The notes: generated by a model not told the origin, from the sequence alone. DNA of 64,000 bases from Macrothele yani (GCA_039090855.1 CM077010.1:44844905-44908904); one strand, 5' to 3'; counted from the stretch's first letter, positions 12,315-24,215 are shown. Numbers and translations: made by a program.

Positions 12315-13607
12315 GAGGGTGTGACGGGCGTTTTTTATTTGTTCGCGAAATTTCCCTAATGATGTTGGCAACACGTATGGATCGCCACTCGTTTCACCAA
12401 ACGACGCCATTTGCAGAGCTTTTAATTAATCCGTGGACTGGAGCTCAACGTGCTCTAGCTGTAAACGCATTTTACAAAAATGGTGATGTGCTGTCGCTGT
12501 CAGACTGGAATATCGGCGTCATTTTAATCTCGGGTGGCAAAATTTTATTCCATCAGAACATGCCATTAGGTTATGGGTCAAGACGTTTGAAGCTAGGAGA
12601 AGTGCATTGAAGCAAAAACCTACAGGTAGGCCTAGGAGTATTTGAACACGAGAAAGAATACAGAAAGTGCAAAATGTTGTAACACAAAGTCCAAAACCGT
12701 TCTGTGAGACGAATTTCTTCAGCAGTGGGGATCTCAATTCGTAGTGTCCATAGAATCATTCGAGACGGGTTAAGGTTATCACGACACAGGTTGTGCAGTA
12801 GTTAAATGAAAATGATTACGGACACCCAATGTCTCTGTGTGTTGAGCCTTTGGCCAAAATGGAAGGCAGGGAAGCATTCTTGCGTTTATTATGGATGAGT
12901 GTGGAGGCCCACTTTCTTCTTATTGGTTTTGTGAATAAACAAAACTTTCGGTACTGGTCAGAGGATAATCATCGTCAACTGTATCAACGGCTGTTACACA
13001 GTCAGAATGTCACAGTGTGGTATGCGGTCTCTTCAATGGGAATAATCGGCCCTTAATTTTTTGAGGATGGGCAAAAACAAGCAACAGCGGTAAAATCTCA
13101 CAGGTATGCCGACTTTCCTTCAGATGAGCCATTTTGGTTTCAGCAAGACAGCGCCACGTCGTGCTGTGCGAGAATTTCCATGAAGCCGTACACATACGTT
13201 TTCGGAAACCGCATTATATCCCGGAATGGTGACATTTGGTGGGCCCCCAGGTTACCAGACTTGTCAATTTTTGATTACTTCCTGTGGGGGTACCTGAAAA
13301 CTAAGGTGTAGGGTAGGCGCTCATACACAGTTGCTTAGCTGAAACATAACATCCGTACAGAAAGCACAAACATTCCTATTGAGATGTTGGACGTGCCATG
13401 GGTGATTTCCGTCGCAGAATGTCCGAGTGTAGACGTCGAAATTGTCGTATACCTGCTGGTCATAATATTCAAAACATGAACGTGACTGTGCATATGCCAC
13501 AAATAGCAATGTGTCAATGTGCAGTGGATGTGTTTGTCATCTTTTTCTCATTAAACAAAGATCAGTTTTGTTGCATTCAAAAAACCCCGTTTTTCTGCCA
13601 CACCTTG
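12315..13607 (+). mobile_element. mariner-like element, probable DD41D (rosa-like) type
   Basis: The ends begin GAGGGTGTGACGG on the left and CAAGGTGTGGCAG on the opposite strand, with TA at 12313-12314 and 13608-13609. The size is 1293 bp. It encodes a decayed transposase whose last two Asp blocks are about 41 residues apart. It interrupts the minisatellite that surrounds it. Confidence 0.75.
12437..13450 (+). pseudogene. mariner-like transposase with DUF4817-type N-terminus, decayed
   Basis: The N-terminal block reads RALAVNAFYKNGDVLSL, like the DUF4817 helix-turn-helix of arthropod mariner-like transposases. It is followed by SVRRISSAVGISIRSVHRII (about 12700-12760). The core reads GFVNKQNFRYWSEDN, then VTVWYAVSSMGIIGP near 13010-13056. 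WFQQDSA carries the second Asp near 13145, and LPDLSIFDYFLWGYLK the third near 13270. The spacing between those Asp codons is 122 nt, about 41 residues allowing for one lost base. Stops and shifts throughout rule out a product. Confidence 0.75.
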
Positions 13608-13609
13608 TA

Positions 13610-14194
13610 TTTGTGGATCATGTTAGGGTTTCTGTGTTCCATTTATTGTGACAATGTATAGCTGTACAGCGGGTGATAGTTGAGACACAAAATATAGCAC
13701 CATCAGTGTACGCGCAGTTATTTCTCAAAGGCTCCTCCAAGCTCTGTCACGAGAGCCAGTTTAAATTTGTTAGCCAAAACACAGCCCTGTGTTCAGGTTA
13801 CAGAGATCATGTACTGTTACAGTGAAAGAACAAATGCACGACACCCTTTCCGCTAACACAGCGTTGCTTTTTAATTTTTATGACAATAACTGTTCATTTT
13901 ACAGTCTGTAATGCCCAACCCTCTGATAAACATATTTCTGAGTAAGATGCAGCTGAGATAAATGGCAAAACTGTCGATACGTACCCAGAGGTAATGCACT
14001 TAATATCCCAGAAACTCACATTCCGTAACTAAGGTCGATCGTCTTGTTGCTCTTTTGGCATGTCCAAATATCATCAAGGAAGCTGGATGTTTGGCGCGTG
14101 TCAGTGGCAGACTTAAGGATTTTGTAAGGTTGAGAACATTTTTCATTTCATTTATTTTCAAAAATTAATTTCTGGGAACACTGACAATACTATA
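13610..14194. other. Minisatellite remnant, then no recognisable gene
   Basis: The first 50 or so bases continue the minisatellite interrupted at 12314. After that I see no repeat, RNA or coding signal. Confidence 0.5.
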
Positions 14195-15454
14195 CCGTGC
14201 AAATTAATTGGGACAAAGTAAAAAATCACTCTGTTTTCCAAAACTATGCCTTTATATCATTCTATGCCTTGATATCCACTGATAAATACCTGTATTAGTA
14301 TCAAGTATGTCCTCCTTTAGCAGAAATGACCTCATGAATTCGTTTTGGCATTGACTCCACTAATTTAGTGCACATATTTTTGACTTCATAATCGTGGAAC
14401 CGCACTTTTATAGCATTCGTTATCATGCGTTCTTTGGTTGTACAGTCTATTTTACCTAAACGTCTCTTCAAAATATTCCACACGTTTTCTATGGGATTTA
14501 AGTCTGGTGAATTTCCAGGCCAATCAAGCAAATGAATTTGATTTCCCAGCATGAAATTCTTGACCAATTCCGAATTGTGACATGGGGCCAAATCATGTTG
14601 AAATGTCCCGTCCAAAGTTTGCAGGAATGGAACAATCCTACGTTTTAATATTTCTACGTATACTTGGCTGAATTCATCATATATTCAACAGGAACCAAGC
14701 TTCCAGTGCCATTTGATGTGAAAACCCCCGAATACAGTTTGTTTGACATGCTCAGGTCTTAAGAGTTCACAGTTGCTTCGTGTAACGATATTTGCTTGGT
14801 AACCCTTCACAAATAAACGAGTTTCATCACTGAAAATTACCTTTTTCCAGTCGTCAGCAGTCCATGATTTATATTTTTTGGCCTTTGCTAAACGTTTTAT
14901 CTTCATTTTCGCATTCAAATATTGTTTTTCGTTGGTCTTCTTGCCTTCCGGCTAACTTTCAGAAGCCCACTGCATACAGTTGAATCACTAACGTCACAAC
15001 CACTAGCCAATAAATCTCTTTGAAGGTCGGTGCTTGTTTTAGTTTTGTTTTTTTATTCATTTTGCTATTTCTGATTAGACATTTATCGGTTCGTGGAGTT
15101 GTTTTTCGTTTTCTTCCACATTTGCTTCTCCTTTTTGGAGACGATGTTCCAGATGCATTGTAATTATTTTTGCACGCTTTCTTGGGGGAATATCAATTTT
15201 TCAATACACGAAAGCAACACGTACTCACAGAGAGCAAAACCTAACATCCACCTGTCACACACAAAAGCTCACAACTGAAGCTGAAGTGCCTATTTCCTGT
15301 TTAAAACCGATCAAACCACATTCTTACTATCAAGTTCTAACAATCACACCACCTCACAGCTGATAAAAACCGGTTTACGTGGGTTTCCGACATCAACTGG
15401 CGATCACATCACAATTCTGAGAATAAAATAGCTTGTCCCAATTAATTTGCACGG
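14195..15454 (-). mobile_element. Tc1-like DNA transposon, 1.26 kb
   Basis: The terminal inverted repeats are almost perfect: CCGTGCAAATTAATTGGGAC at the left end, with its complement at the right end. Both are flanked by TATA, consistent with a TA duplication. The transposase lies on the minus strand and is broken. Confidence 0.92.
14301..15160 (-). pseudogene. Tc1-like DD34E transposase, frameshifted
   Basis: The middle fragment (14685-14918) contains WTADDWKKVIFSDETRLF with the first Asp. The C-terminal fragment (14301-14615) contains FQHDLAPCH with the second Asp and NSPDLNPIENVW with the Glu, 34 residues later. It ends in LVESMPKRIHEVI, a common Tc1 tail. The N-terminal DNA-binding part (about 14930-15160) is present but scrambled by frameshifts. 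The catalytic triad is intact. Confidence 0.85.
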
Positions 15455-15557
15455 TATAGGTAGGTTCTCTTAAATTACATCAAAAGACTCCTGTTGATTT
15501 GCGTATTTTCTAGTAGATAAAAACCTCAATGAGCTTCAGTGATATTTTGCTGACTGA

Positions 15558-15785
15558 ACAACAACCACCCATGTAGAACTTGCTCAGACTCGACAACCAC
15601 CATTCATGTAGAACTTGCTGAGACTCGACAACCACCGTTCATGTAGGACTTGCTCGGACTCGACAACAACCATTCATGTAGGACTTGCTCAGACTCAACA
15701 ACCACCATTCATGTACGACTTGCTCAGACTCTATAACCACCATTCATGTACGACTTGTTCAGACTCGAAAACCACCATTCATGTA

Positions 15786-15823
<38 letters not shown>

Positions 15824-16139
15824 AGGTTTAACGACCACCGTGAGCAACTCAATGGGCTATAAGCAGTCGCCCGTCCCTAATTTAGGGTCACTGGTTCCAG
15901 GGAAGGGAGAGAGCCAGTGCCGTAAGACAAACACAACATCCATGCCTGACCGGGATTCGAACCCGGACCCCTTACGGACGAATGATCAGAGGTCAGCGCC
16001 TTAGACCACTGCGCCACCGGAGTGGCGGACTTGTTCAGACTCGACAACCACCATTCATGTAGGACTTGCTCAGACTCGACAACCACCATTCATGTAGGAC
16101 TTGCTCAGACTCGACAATAACCAGTCATGTAGGACTTTT
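15558..16139 (+). repeat. 35-bp tandem array split by a SINE
   Basis: About ten copies of a 35-bp unit resembling CATTCATGTAGGACTTGCTC are arranged head to tail. About seven copies lie left and three right of a minus-strand SINE inserted at 15792-16026. Copies differ by a few substitutions. Confidence 0.9.
15792..16026 (-). mobile_element. tRNA-derived SINE (family 2)
   Basis: This is a full-length minus-strand copy. It has a long T run (its poly-A tail) at 15792-15822, a body with CTGGTTCCAGGGAAGGGAGA, and a tRNA-like head containing GGATTCGAACCCGG (B box on the minus strand) and CACTGCGCCACCGG (A box region). The 6-bp duplication GGACTT flanks it at 15786-15791 and 16027-16032, inside the 35-bp array. 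Confidence 0.88.
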
Positions 16140-16576
16140 CTTTGGTAGTCCCGCACGTTACCCACTATGCCATCCGCGGCTCCTTTCAAATGAGCTGTAA
16201 GAGCCATTCATGTAGCACTTCCGTCCACAGAGGTAGATTTACTCTCCAAGCCTGCTACGCCCATACAGGCTTTTGGTCAGGAGATGAAGCCAGAGCGAGA
16301 GAGAGAGAGAGAGAGATAGAGAACAGTAGATATAGCCACTAGCTTGCGTTCCAGGAGCAATTGACGTCACACAATGTCAAAGTATATTAGAGTGGGTCCG
16401 GGGTGAGGCGTGGCAAGAGAGAAGAGCCAGGGGAGGAACAGACACACTGCATGTATAACCGGGTATCCATTACATGTGGGTCCGTCGGCTTTATGTGCTC
16501 GTTCGAAGCATGGGGGATGTTCAGATAAATTTTAGCATTTGTCATCACCTACAGTCAAACTCACCTTCTTTGGTCG
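16140..16576. other. No gene; tRNA-A-box-like fragments and a (GA)n run
   Basis: At about 16145-16182 a minus-strand segment related to CCGCGGATGGCTTAGTGG occurs, the same text that founds the satellite starting near 16577. A GA microsatellite lies at about 16297-16315. Confidence 0.5.
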
Positions 16577-16985
16577 TCATGCACGTTAATCACTAAGCCA
16601 TCCGCGGCTGCAGAGCACCCGCGGATGGCTTACTGGTTAACGTGCATGACTTATTGATTAACGTGCATGGCTTATTGGTTAACGTGCATGACTTATTGGT
16701 TAACGTGCATGACTTATTGGTTAACGTGCATGACTTATTGGTTAACGTGCATGGCTTATTGGTTAACGTGCATGACTTATTGGTAAACGTGCATGGTTTA
16801 TTGGTTAATGTGCATAGCGTTATTGGTTAACGTGCATGACTTATTGATTAACGTGCATAACGTTGGTGGTTAACGTGCATGAGTGGTTAGTGGTTACCCT
16901 GCATGAGTGTTTAGTGGTTACTCTGCATGAGTGGTTAGTGGTTACCGTGCATGAGTGGTTAGTGGTTAACGTGCATGACGTGCTG
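16577..16985 (+). repeat. 21-24-bp satellite resembling a tRNA A-box segment
   Basis: The array is built from CTTATTGGTTAACGTGCATGA units of 21 bp, grading after about 16860 into 24-bp variants. It starts with an inverted repeat: GCACGTTAATCACTAAGCCATCC (16583-16605) faces GGATGGCTTACTGGTTAACGTGC (16624-16646). The unit resembles a pol III A box (TGGCTTAGTGG). The apparent 62-codon frame at 16642-16830 is a seven-residue translation of the satellite and is not a gene. Confidence 0.85.
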
Positions 16986-16989
16986 TTTA

Positions 16990-17855
16990 TAAAGCCATCT
17001 TAAGGTCATAGTTGAGTAGGTAAGCGAGGATGGCCCGTGTCTGATTGCAATTGGATGTTTCTTATAGTTTGCTTTTTCAGACTAGATCTGTATGAGTAAT
17101 GCGATTTGCAAAGAGCTTACAGAATCGTATCACTGTTCGCGACATATATATCGAATTACATATCCGAGTAAAAAAATATAATATCGTAAACACTTGGTAG
17201 AACACTTTATAAAATTAGTCGTGAAAGTACATTGTTTTGATTTTAAATTTAAAATTGCTTCAGATTTTAAATTTAAATGTGTTTTTCTGGTGTGGGACTA
17301 ATCCTAAATTTTCTCGAATTCTTCGTATAAGAACAATTATAAGAAAAAAAGGGAAAGAAAAGACTTCTACTTAAAATTAAAAGTTTTTAATTGAAGCGAC
17401 ATTTGAAATATGTATTTAATGAAAAAACAAATTAAAGAATACAGTTTTCAAAATGTTATGTCCATACTGGTTAAGAAGATATAAATGAAATTTAATTAAT
17501 TTATAATTTACATTTACTTAATGAAGAACATAACCCTTGAGACTTGAGGTTCATTTCCATTTTCTGAAAATAATTTGACAAAAAAAATATTTGAGTAACA
17601 AATCACATTTTTGACATTTTTCTTTAATACCAAAAGATCCAAAACCCTTTTAAATCAAAGCAAGTGTGGAGGTGGGGAGGATTATTTCAACAGTTAATAT
17701 AGATAAGCACTAAACATGGAACACTAAATTGAGTAAATTATTTCCAGAAAATTAAGAAAAATCAAAAGCATGTTTGTTTTAAGAGTTAATAGAAATATTA
17801 AATACTGAATTCTTTCAGGCCAATGTAAAAAACTTAGAAACCTTTAATGGTGATT
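16990..17855. other. AT-rich spacer, no recognisable gene
   Basis: This is very AT-rich sequence without open frames of note. It may include the 3' terminal region of the hAT element to its right, but I could not locate that terminus. Confidence 0.5.
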
Positions 17856-19863
17856 TTTATTTACAAACACTAGCATTCGAACTCGCTCTGGGTCTTTACA
17901 CTACTTCGTTTTTTATCAACTGTGACACCTGATGTGCTGAATAGTCTTTCTAACGTTACTGTCGATGGTGGTGTGATTAAGAACGTTTTAGAGTTTCCTC
18001 AAATTGTGATATTTTTGTTGTCTTTCAAGTATTTAAAGATGTCGTCCGCAGATGGTGGAAGCAGTATTTCTGCTAAGTATGCATTTTTTTCTTCTTCAGG
18101 AAACAAATTAATTCTGCTCACTGCTGCTAGATGGATGGTGTCATCAATTGAGAATAGTAACTCTACATGCTATGAATTCCTTTTTATTGAGTTAACGATT
18201 TTGGAGTGGTATATATTTGTCTTTTTTCTGATGACTGCAGACCACTGTCATCTGCTTGCAAAATACTAATATCAGACATTTCAATGGCCAGTGTTGATTT
18301 AATTTGCTAGAGGTTTTCTTTGCTCAAAAATACATTTCCTTTGAATCGGGGTTCCAGTATAGTTCCAAGAGCATACAATATTTCGGTTTCAACAGACTGA
18401 TAGCGCCTTTTTACAGATGTAAGAAAGTCATTTCGAAAACCCTCTACGAAACCTAAAGTTGAATTGAAGTTTTGTAGAATACTAATGGTTCTATTCACTA
18501 AAGAAATTATTTCTGAGATTGTTACTTCGCTAGAACTGGCCACAAATGTAGCTCTATCGAACACATCTAGGATTCGTATCACTTCTTCTACAGTTGTCCA
18601 CTATCAAGCACTAAGATCTACCTGAAAATTTAACTCTGAACCTGATAATAAAACAGCTTGATTTTGTTCTATGAGACGAATGAGCATGTGAAGCTGAGAA
18701 TTCCATCTAGTCGGTTCGTCTTGTATTAAAAGATGAGGTGTAAAACTTAATTTAGCTTGAGAATCTCGTAAGACTTTTCATAGCTTTAGAAAAGTGCTTG
18801 AAATGCCCCACAATTCTCCAGACAGGTTGACATTATTTCCTTGATTTCACTCTGGTTCAGTAAACCATCTATGAGAAGTAATTGAAATGTATGAGGAAGG
18901 CATGGCAAGTGGTCAAAGGTACTGCGTGCTATAGTTGCAACCTTATCAGGCCCATTGTCTCTTATGAAACACATAACTTTTCTAAGAGATCCCATCCTTC
19001 CATAATGTTGGTAATGAAAGTTTCTATTGCAGGTGCTGTATGTGAAACGTCTGCAAAGGGAATACATTCTAAGAACAAGTGATGATACTTAAAGTTTTAA
19101 TTTCTGAAGCGAACTGTGAAATTGAGGTAATAATCAGAAGATGATGTTTGTTGCGACTGCAATAAACTCAGTTTTATCTAAAAGATTCTCAACTTTTATT
19201 TTTCCTTCTTCATACATCTCTGAATTTACCTTTTGGGCAAAGTGTTTCTTTCTTGGGATAATATATATTCGCTCAAAGTGGTTTATCAACTTTTTTAAAC
19301 CTTTATCTTCTAGTATGGACAATTGTTGGTTATCTTTGCAGATCATTTCAGCGGCTAATCTGGTAGTTGTTTTACCTCTTTTGTCTCCATGCTTAAAACT
19401 TTGCATTTTATCAATAAATGCTTTCAGAGTCGCTTGATTAGAAAACACTGCTTTGCGTTTTACTCGGGGTACTCCGAAAGGGCTACGTTCTCCATTGGAA
19501 GCTGATGCTGAACTTGTACTAGGAGTTGAACTAACTGACGCAAGACTCTCAATTACAGCTGGATCACATGGGTCATTTTTTATTGTCTTCCAATCGGGAG
19601 TCAACTCTGACAGTCAAAGGGCTTAAGGGTGAAGGCGGTGTCAGTAATAGGGATGGTGAACTTCTATCTTTTAGTTCTTGAAATGTGGATGAATGTTTGG
19701 CTATCAAATGTTTCCACATTTCTGTAGTAATATGTGACTCTTTTCCTCTGGAAATTTTTGCATAACACAGACTGCAATTCGCATAATTTTCATTATCCGA
19801 AATTTGGAAATAGTTCCAGATATTAGAAGATGCTTGAGATGATGTCATCTCATGGGTAGACAT
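17856..19863 (-). pseudogene. hAT transposase with BED zinc finger, fragmented
   Basis: Read on the minus strand, residues 1-60 form a BED finger: NIWNYFQI, then CSLC, then MWKHLIAKH. A Ser/Thr-rich linker follows with RKAVFSNQATLKAFIDKM. Near 18950 the block FIRDNGPDKVATIA matches the second acidic motif region of hAT enzymes. LGTILEPRFKG (18307-18360) is the conserved ending before the dimerisation domain. The latter is recognisable at 17890-17990 (TLERLFSTSG and KKRSSV). Several frameshifts and stops separate these blocks. It belongs to the ZBED-like hAT group. Confidence 0.8.
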
Positions 19864-19899
19864 TCTTATAAGGAGATACGATGGTTGTGTGACAGGCAC

Positions 19900-21387
19900 A
19901 AGAAATTCGCTCCTAAGTATGCGTAAATGTTGAGGTTAGCGATAGACACTATGTAGGAATAAAAACAATAAAGCGTGAGAAACGCTGAGATTGAGACAAA
20001 ACAAATACAGACCGGATAACGCCGGGCGTATACTGATAGCGTGTGCGAGTGAGACGCTGCGGAGAGTTGAGTAGAACTAGAAACGCTGAACTGTAGACAG
20101 AGTAACTTGAGTCCTGCGCGCGACGCGGCTCAAGGTCTCACTCCCTCTCCGTTCTCACGTTCGTTACCACGGTGACGGCTTCCGGGAAAGTGATAAAATA
20201 TGGCTAAGTCAATTTTTCACTATATTTGAGGTATGGTGGCTAAGGCCCTGTCCAATGGGAGACACGCCAGTCACTTCGGCGGTTGCTCTCTGTGATTGGG
20301 TGAACAATTCCTTCACTGTTGCATCCGGTTTGGAAGTAACGAGCTATTTCAAATAGCTGTGTACACACTGTAGACGATCTTCTTCGTTTGTTTTCTAATG
20401 TCAGAACCCATCATTCTGACAAACATTCGAGCACATATCGCTCTAGAACAAGCACCAAACGCCAAGTTCTTTTGAGGTTAAGATTCGAAAGATTCGAATG
20501 ACGAAAAAAGCGCGAAGATTCGAGTTTTCGAATCTCGAATCTTTTTCAAGACTCGCGGGATTTGAGGATTTGAAAATCCTATCCCTAGTTTTTTTCACCT
20601 TACGAAGAAATGTCAAAGGCGTGCTCGAACTACAAGTCCGTATTTTAGAAATGCCCTCTTGTAAAGATGTCGACACAACAAATCGGAAATGCGCTGCGAA
20701 TAAAATTTGATATTTCTTATGTACTAAAGCGTAGAATTCAGATTTCAGTTTTAAAATTAAATCATTCGTTCGAGACGAGAAGGTTTACTCACGATTTGTT
20801 CAAAACTGTAAAATCGGTGATCTACCGTCTGAGTATTTCATGAGCTGCGTGCAGAGAGACAGATTAGTAGCTAATTTATTCCGAGGAATATGTTATGCTA
20901 CAAACCTTACACGGCAAATATCACCAGCTAAGGAGAAATTGCGCGATAGACAAGTTAACTGCACGTTGTTTAAATTTCCTCACCTAGAAGGAATTAACAT
21001 GATTTAATTAAACACGAAGGAATGACAATTGAACCAGATTGCAATAAAGGAGTTTGCTTATTAAGCAGAGAAACATTGAGAAGGCGTAGGCAATCATCCT
21101 GTCAGTAATCGCCCTTGAAATGAGTTGGAACACGTTTTCTATGTCCTCTTTGGGAAGGATATACCTCCAAGCTATGCGGCACTTCAGCGGCAAGATGCAC
21201 GATACGCTCGACAATTCTACATAATGTCGAGTATCTGCTGTGTAAGAGACGTTGTCGCCGATCCGTTTAGCTATGCCGCCTGTTAAGGCAAATGGAGATA
21301 CACTCCCAGGATGCGTAAAATATACTATACATCACTCTGCTGCAAGACGTGTCCTTAATAGAGTATAACGAAAGATGAATCATAATA
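19900..21387. other. No gene; candidate hAT terminal region
   Basis: The text at 20470-20592 is rich in GATTCGA repeats and ends CCTATCCCTAG, which looks like a hAT terminal segment facing the transposase at 17856-19863. I found no convincing partner end or 8-bp duplication. A GC-richer stretch at 20020-20180 could be an old promoter region. The remainder shows nothing. Confidence 0.35.
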
Positions 21388-22776
21388 CACTCACGCACAA
21401 TGAAACCTGCGCAATTAGAAGGAAACATGCTACAACCGCGAGACTTTGCAAATAGCTAGAGTGCGTGCGTGCTGGTATACAAATAATCCACGTTTGGTCC
21501 GATTGCGCATGACCGCACACTCTGTGGCGGCGCTGCAAGCACGAACCGGCAGTCTTATAAACCGGCGTGTAGTCGATGCCGCATGAAAGCGAAAAGAGTA
21601 TACAGAGCGACAAGAATGACGGGTAGACGTCAGAGACGTCGATTTACGCAACTTACGGACTTTGAGAGAGGTCTGATCATTGGGCTGAAAACAGCAGGGT
21701 GGTCAGCAAGCCGTATAGTCCGCTTCGTGGATCGTTCTGACCGTACCGTCCGATTGTCTTGGGCGCAGTGGGCACGTGATGGCACTGCCGCACTGTGGAG
21801 CGGCTCCAAACGGACCAGGAGGACCCCCGTGGGGATCATCGACGGATCGCGCTCCAGGCACGAACGGATCCCCCGGGGTCCACTATACAGGTAGAAGTAG
21901 CGGCTGCTGTGTGCCCACGAACCATTTCTCGACGAATCGTTGAAGCGAATCGGCGATCCTAGCGCCCCTTATATGTGTGCTGCCATTAACACCGGAACAT
22001 CGCCGGCTTCGTGTGCAGTGGTGCTAGGCCAGAGCAAAGTAGAACGCCACAGACTGACGACGTGTAGTGTTTAGCGATCAGTGACGCTTCTTTTTCGGGA
22101 CAGATGATCATGGTGTCCATGGGGAAGTCTCCAGATCAACGTCACAATCCCAACCTCGCTATCGAGCGCCACATCTCCCCAGCTACAGGTATTATGGTCT
22201 GCGGAGCCATTGCCTACGATAACTGATCAGCTCTAGTTGTGTTACGTGGATCATCGACGGGCTAGAGGTATGTGGATGAGATCCTACGGCCCCATGTGTT
22301 CCCATTCCTGGTCGGTATTCCAGATGTCCTATACCAGCAGGATAATGCCCGGCCATACACGCCTCGGGTTGCCGAGGACTTTCTACGTCATGTCCAGACA
22401 CTTCATGGCTGCCCGCTCCTCGGACATGTCGCCTATCGAGCATGTGCGGGACCAATTGAAACGCCGGCTGCAGCCGTGAAGCGCTATCCGGGATTTGGAC
22501 TGCACCGTCCAACACGTGTGGGCCATTCTGCCGCAAGAAAACATCAGGCGTTTCTTCGCCTCCATGCCGGAACGTATTGCAACATGTATCGCCGCACGAG
22601 TCTGTGCGACGCGCTATTGAATATGACCGGACTGCGTGCTACAGATCCGTCTGAAATTGTCGTGCAGCTCTCTTTTTGCCATCATGTGCATCATTCATCT
22701 GTAACATTACGTCCATAAAATTTCAGTTCAATCTGATGCTTCCTTCTTGGTGCGCAAATGTCATTGTGCGTGAGTG
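21388..22776 (+). mobile_element. Tc1-like DNA transposon, about 1.39 kb
   Basis: The inverted ends CACTCACGCACAATGA match the complement of CATTGTGCGTGAGTG at 22776. The left TA is at 21386-21387. The expected right TA reads TG, probably by mutation. It contains a broken transposase related to those at 57161-58207 and 59847-60853. Confidence 0.87.
21616..22700 (+). pseudogene. Tc1-like transposase (DD32E spacing), decayed
   Basis: The start is chosen at MTGRRQRRRFTQLTDFERGL, which aligns with the start of the related copy at 58207. Two helix-turn-helix segments follow (WSASRIVRFVDRSDRTV). The first catalytic region is badly broken. QQDNARPYTPRVAEDF near 22340 gives the second Asp, and MSPIEHVRDQLKRR near 22430 the Glu. 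With one frameshift removed, the second Asp and the Glu are 32 residues apart, as in the two relatives. Multiple stops rule out activity. Confidence 0.78.
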
Positions 22777-23202
22777 TGATATCAAAACCGATTAACGGCA
22801 AAGGATGTTGGTGACGGCTGTGGTCCTATTACTGCTGTCAAAGCAGCTCTTGAACTTATATTCAGCGTTCACACCTCTGATAGCATTAATATTTAAGAAA
22901 TAGACCTTCTTTAAGAACACTGCTGGTCTTGCTGAGGACAGCAACGGAAGACAGCTGTTGAAACGTGATTAGACAAAGCACGATGATAATTGCACTAAAT
23001 TGAGGTATCACTAAACTTTAGCACCTCTGCATTAGAAAAAGGCCGACTGACTCGCTTGAATAACGGTGATTTTGAAAACAAAGATGAGTTTGAAGTCGAT
23101 ACATATCATATCGACACATCCAAACATTTCCTCCATAAAGCGCGGTCTTCCCGGAAGAAAATGCTTTGAGAAATACCACAAGTGGAAGCGCAGCAAGCTA
23201 CA
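22777..23202. other. No recognisable gene
   Basis: I see no repeat family or coding signal between the Tc1 element and the SINE. Confidence 0.5.
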
Positions 23203-23411
23203 CTCAGATGGCACAGTGGTCTAAGCGCTGGTTACTGATCATTCACCCGAGTTGGCCCGGGCTCTAGTCCCGGATGAGGCACAGGAGGTGGTTTTGTCTT
23301 AGGGTTCTGGCTCTCTCTCTTCCTTGGAACCAGTGGCTCTAAATGAGGAACACCAACTTGGATTGATGTCTGATCCATTGAGTTTTTTACGGTGGTTGCA
23401 AAACCCCAAAC
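23203..23411 (+). mobile_element. tRNA-derived SINE (family 2), diverged
   Basis: The head GATGGCACAGTGGTCTAAGCG and the blocks ATGAGGCAC and CCTTGGAACCAGTGG follow the family order, but the B box and the 3' half are heavily mutated. No target duplication is recognisable. Confidence 0.7.
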
Positions 23412-23591
23412 AAACAAATGAATGAATGTACTGCATTTACACACATTTACAGCATATACACCGAAGAGCTAAATCATTATGACCACCTGCCTAATATAAT
23501 GTCGGTCTTTCACGTCTCCAAAACAGCTCTTACCTGTCGAAGTATGAGCGCTACAAGGATTTCAAAGGTCTCTTGTGGTATTTTTTAATTG

Positions 23592-23596
<5 letters not shown>

Positions 23597-23627
<31 letters not shown>

Positions 23628-23632
23628 ACATA
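23597..23632. repeat. (CA)n microsatellite
   Basis: A run of about 13-15 CA dinucleotides, interrupted near its end by CATACACACATA. Confidence 0.9.
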
Positions 23633-23654
23633 TATGTACCCTGTACATATGCAT

Positions 23655-24215
23655 TCTTCCTCAATCAACGGAAGGTCACATTGAGGAAAAAATTAGTCGG
23701 AGCATAAAACTTGGAGAGCTTTTGGAAGAAACGGTACAATTTTAAAGAGCAATATGCCATTATGGCTTAAAAGATAGTGTTTAATCTGCATCCTTCTAGT
23801 GCTTATACATGAAACGGAGACATGAACCTTAACTAAAATAGACATACAGAGACTATAGACAACTGAAAGAGGCATGAAAAGATGCATACTTGGTGTAACC
23901 AGAAAAGATAAGAGGAACTCATGTATAAGGAAAATGACAAGAGTGGAAGACATCATGATCGGAGTAATTCCTACAAAGGGCAATGGACTGGACATATTGC
24001 CAGAAAGACGGACCACCGATGGACAACCGAAATTTTAGACTGGATTCCAAAGGACAGGAAAAGACCCAGAAGAAGACCACATGGGAGAGAAATGGATGAA
24101 ATTCGAAAGCATGCCGGAGTAACATGGAAGAGACTGGCTCAACACAAACCGTTGTGGAAGAAACTTGGGGAAACCATCCAGCAGTGGGCTGATAATGGTT
24201 TGATGATATATGTAT
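23655..24215 (+). pseudogene. Non-LTR retrotransposon C-terminus (RTE-like)
   Basis: The reading begins with a FGRNGTILKSNMPLWLKR-like segment and continues CILGVTRKDK, IRKMTRVEDIMI, then GQWTGHIARKTDHRW and RRRPHGREMDEIRKHAG. It closes with WKKLGETIQQWADNG near 24180-24200. This is the domain after the reverse transcriptase in RTE-like endonuclease/reverse-transcriptase proteins. It is 5'-truncated with stops and a frameshift near 23960. A copy of the same family is rearranged at 29403-30095. Confidence 0.75.

Noticed and set aside
15558..16139. CRISPR-like array
   Set aside because: The 35-bp units are contiguous with no unique spacers, and the context is eukaryotic.
16642..16830. 62-codon protein with a seven-residue repeat
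   Set aside because: It is a translation of the 21-bp satellite, whose length is a multiple of three.
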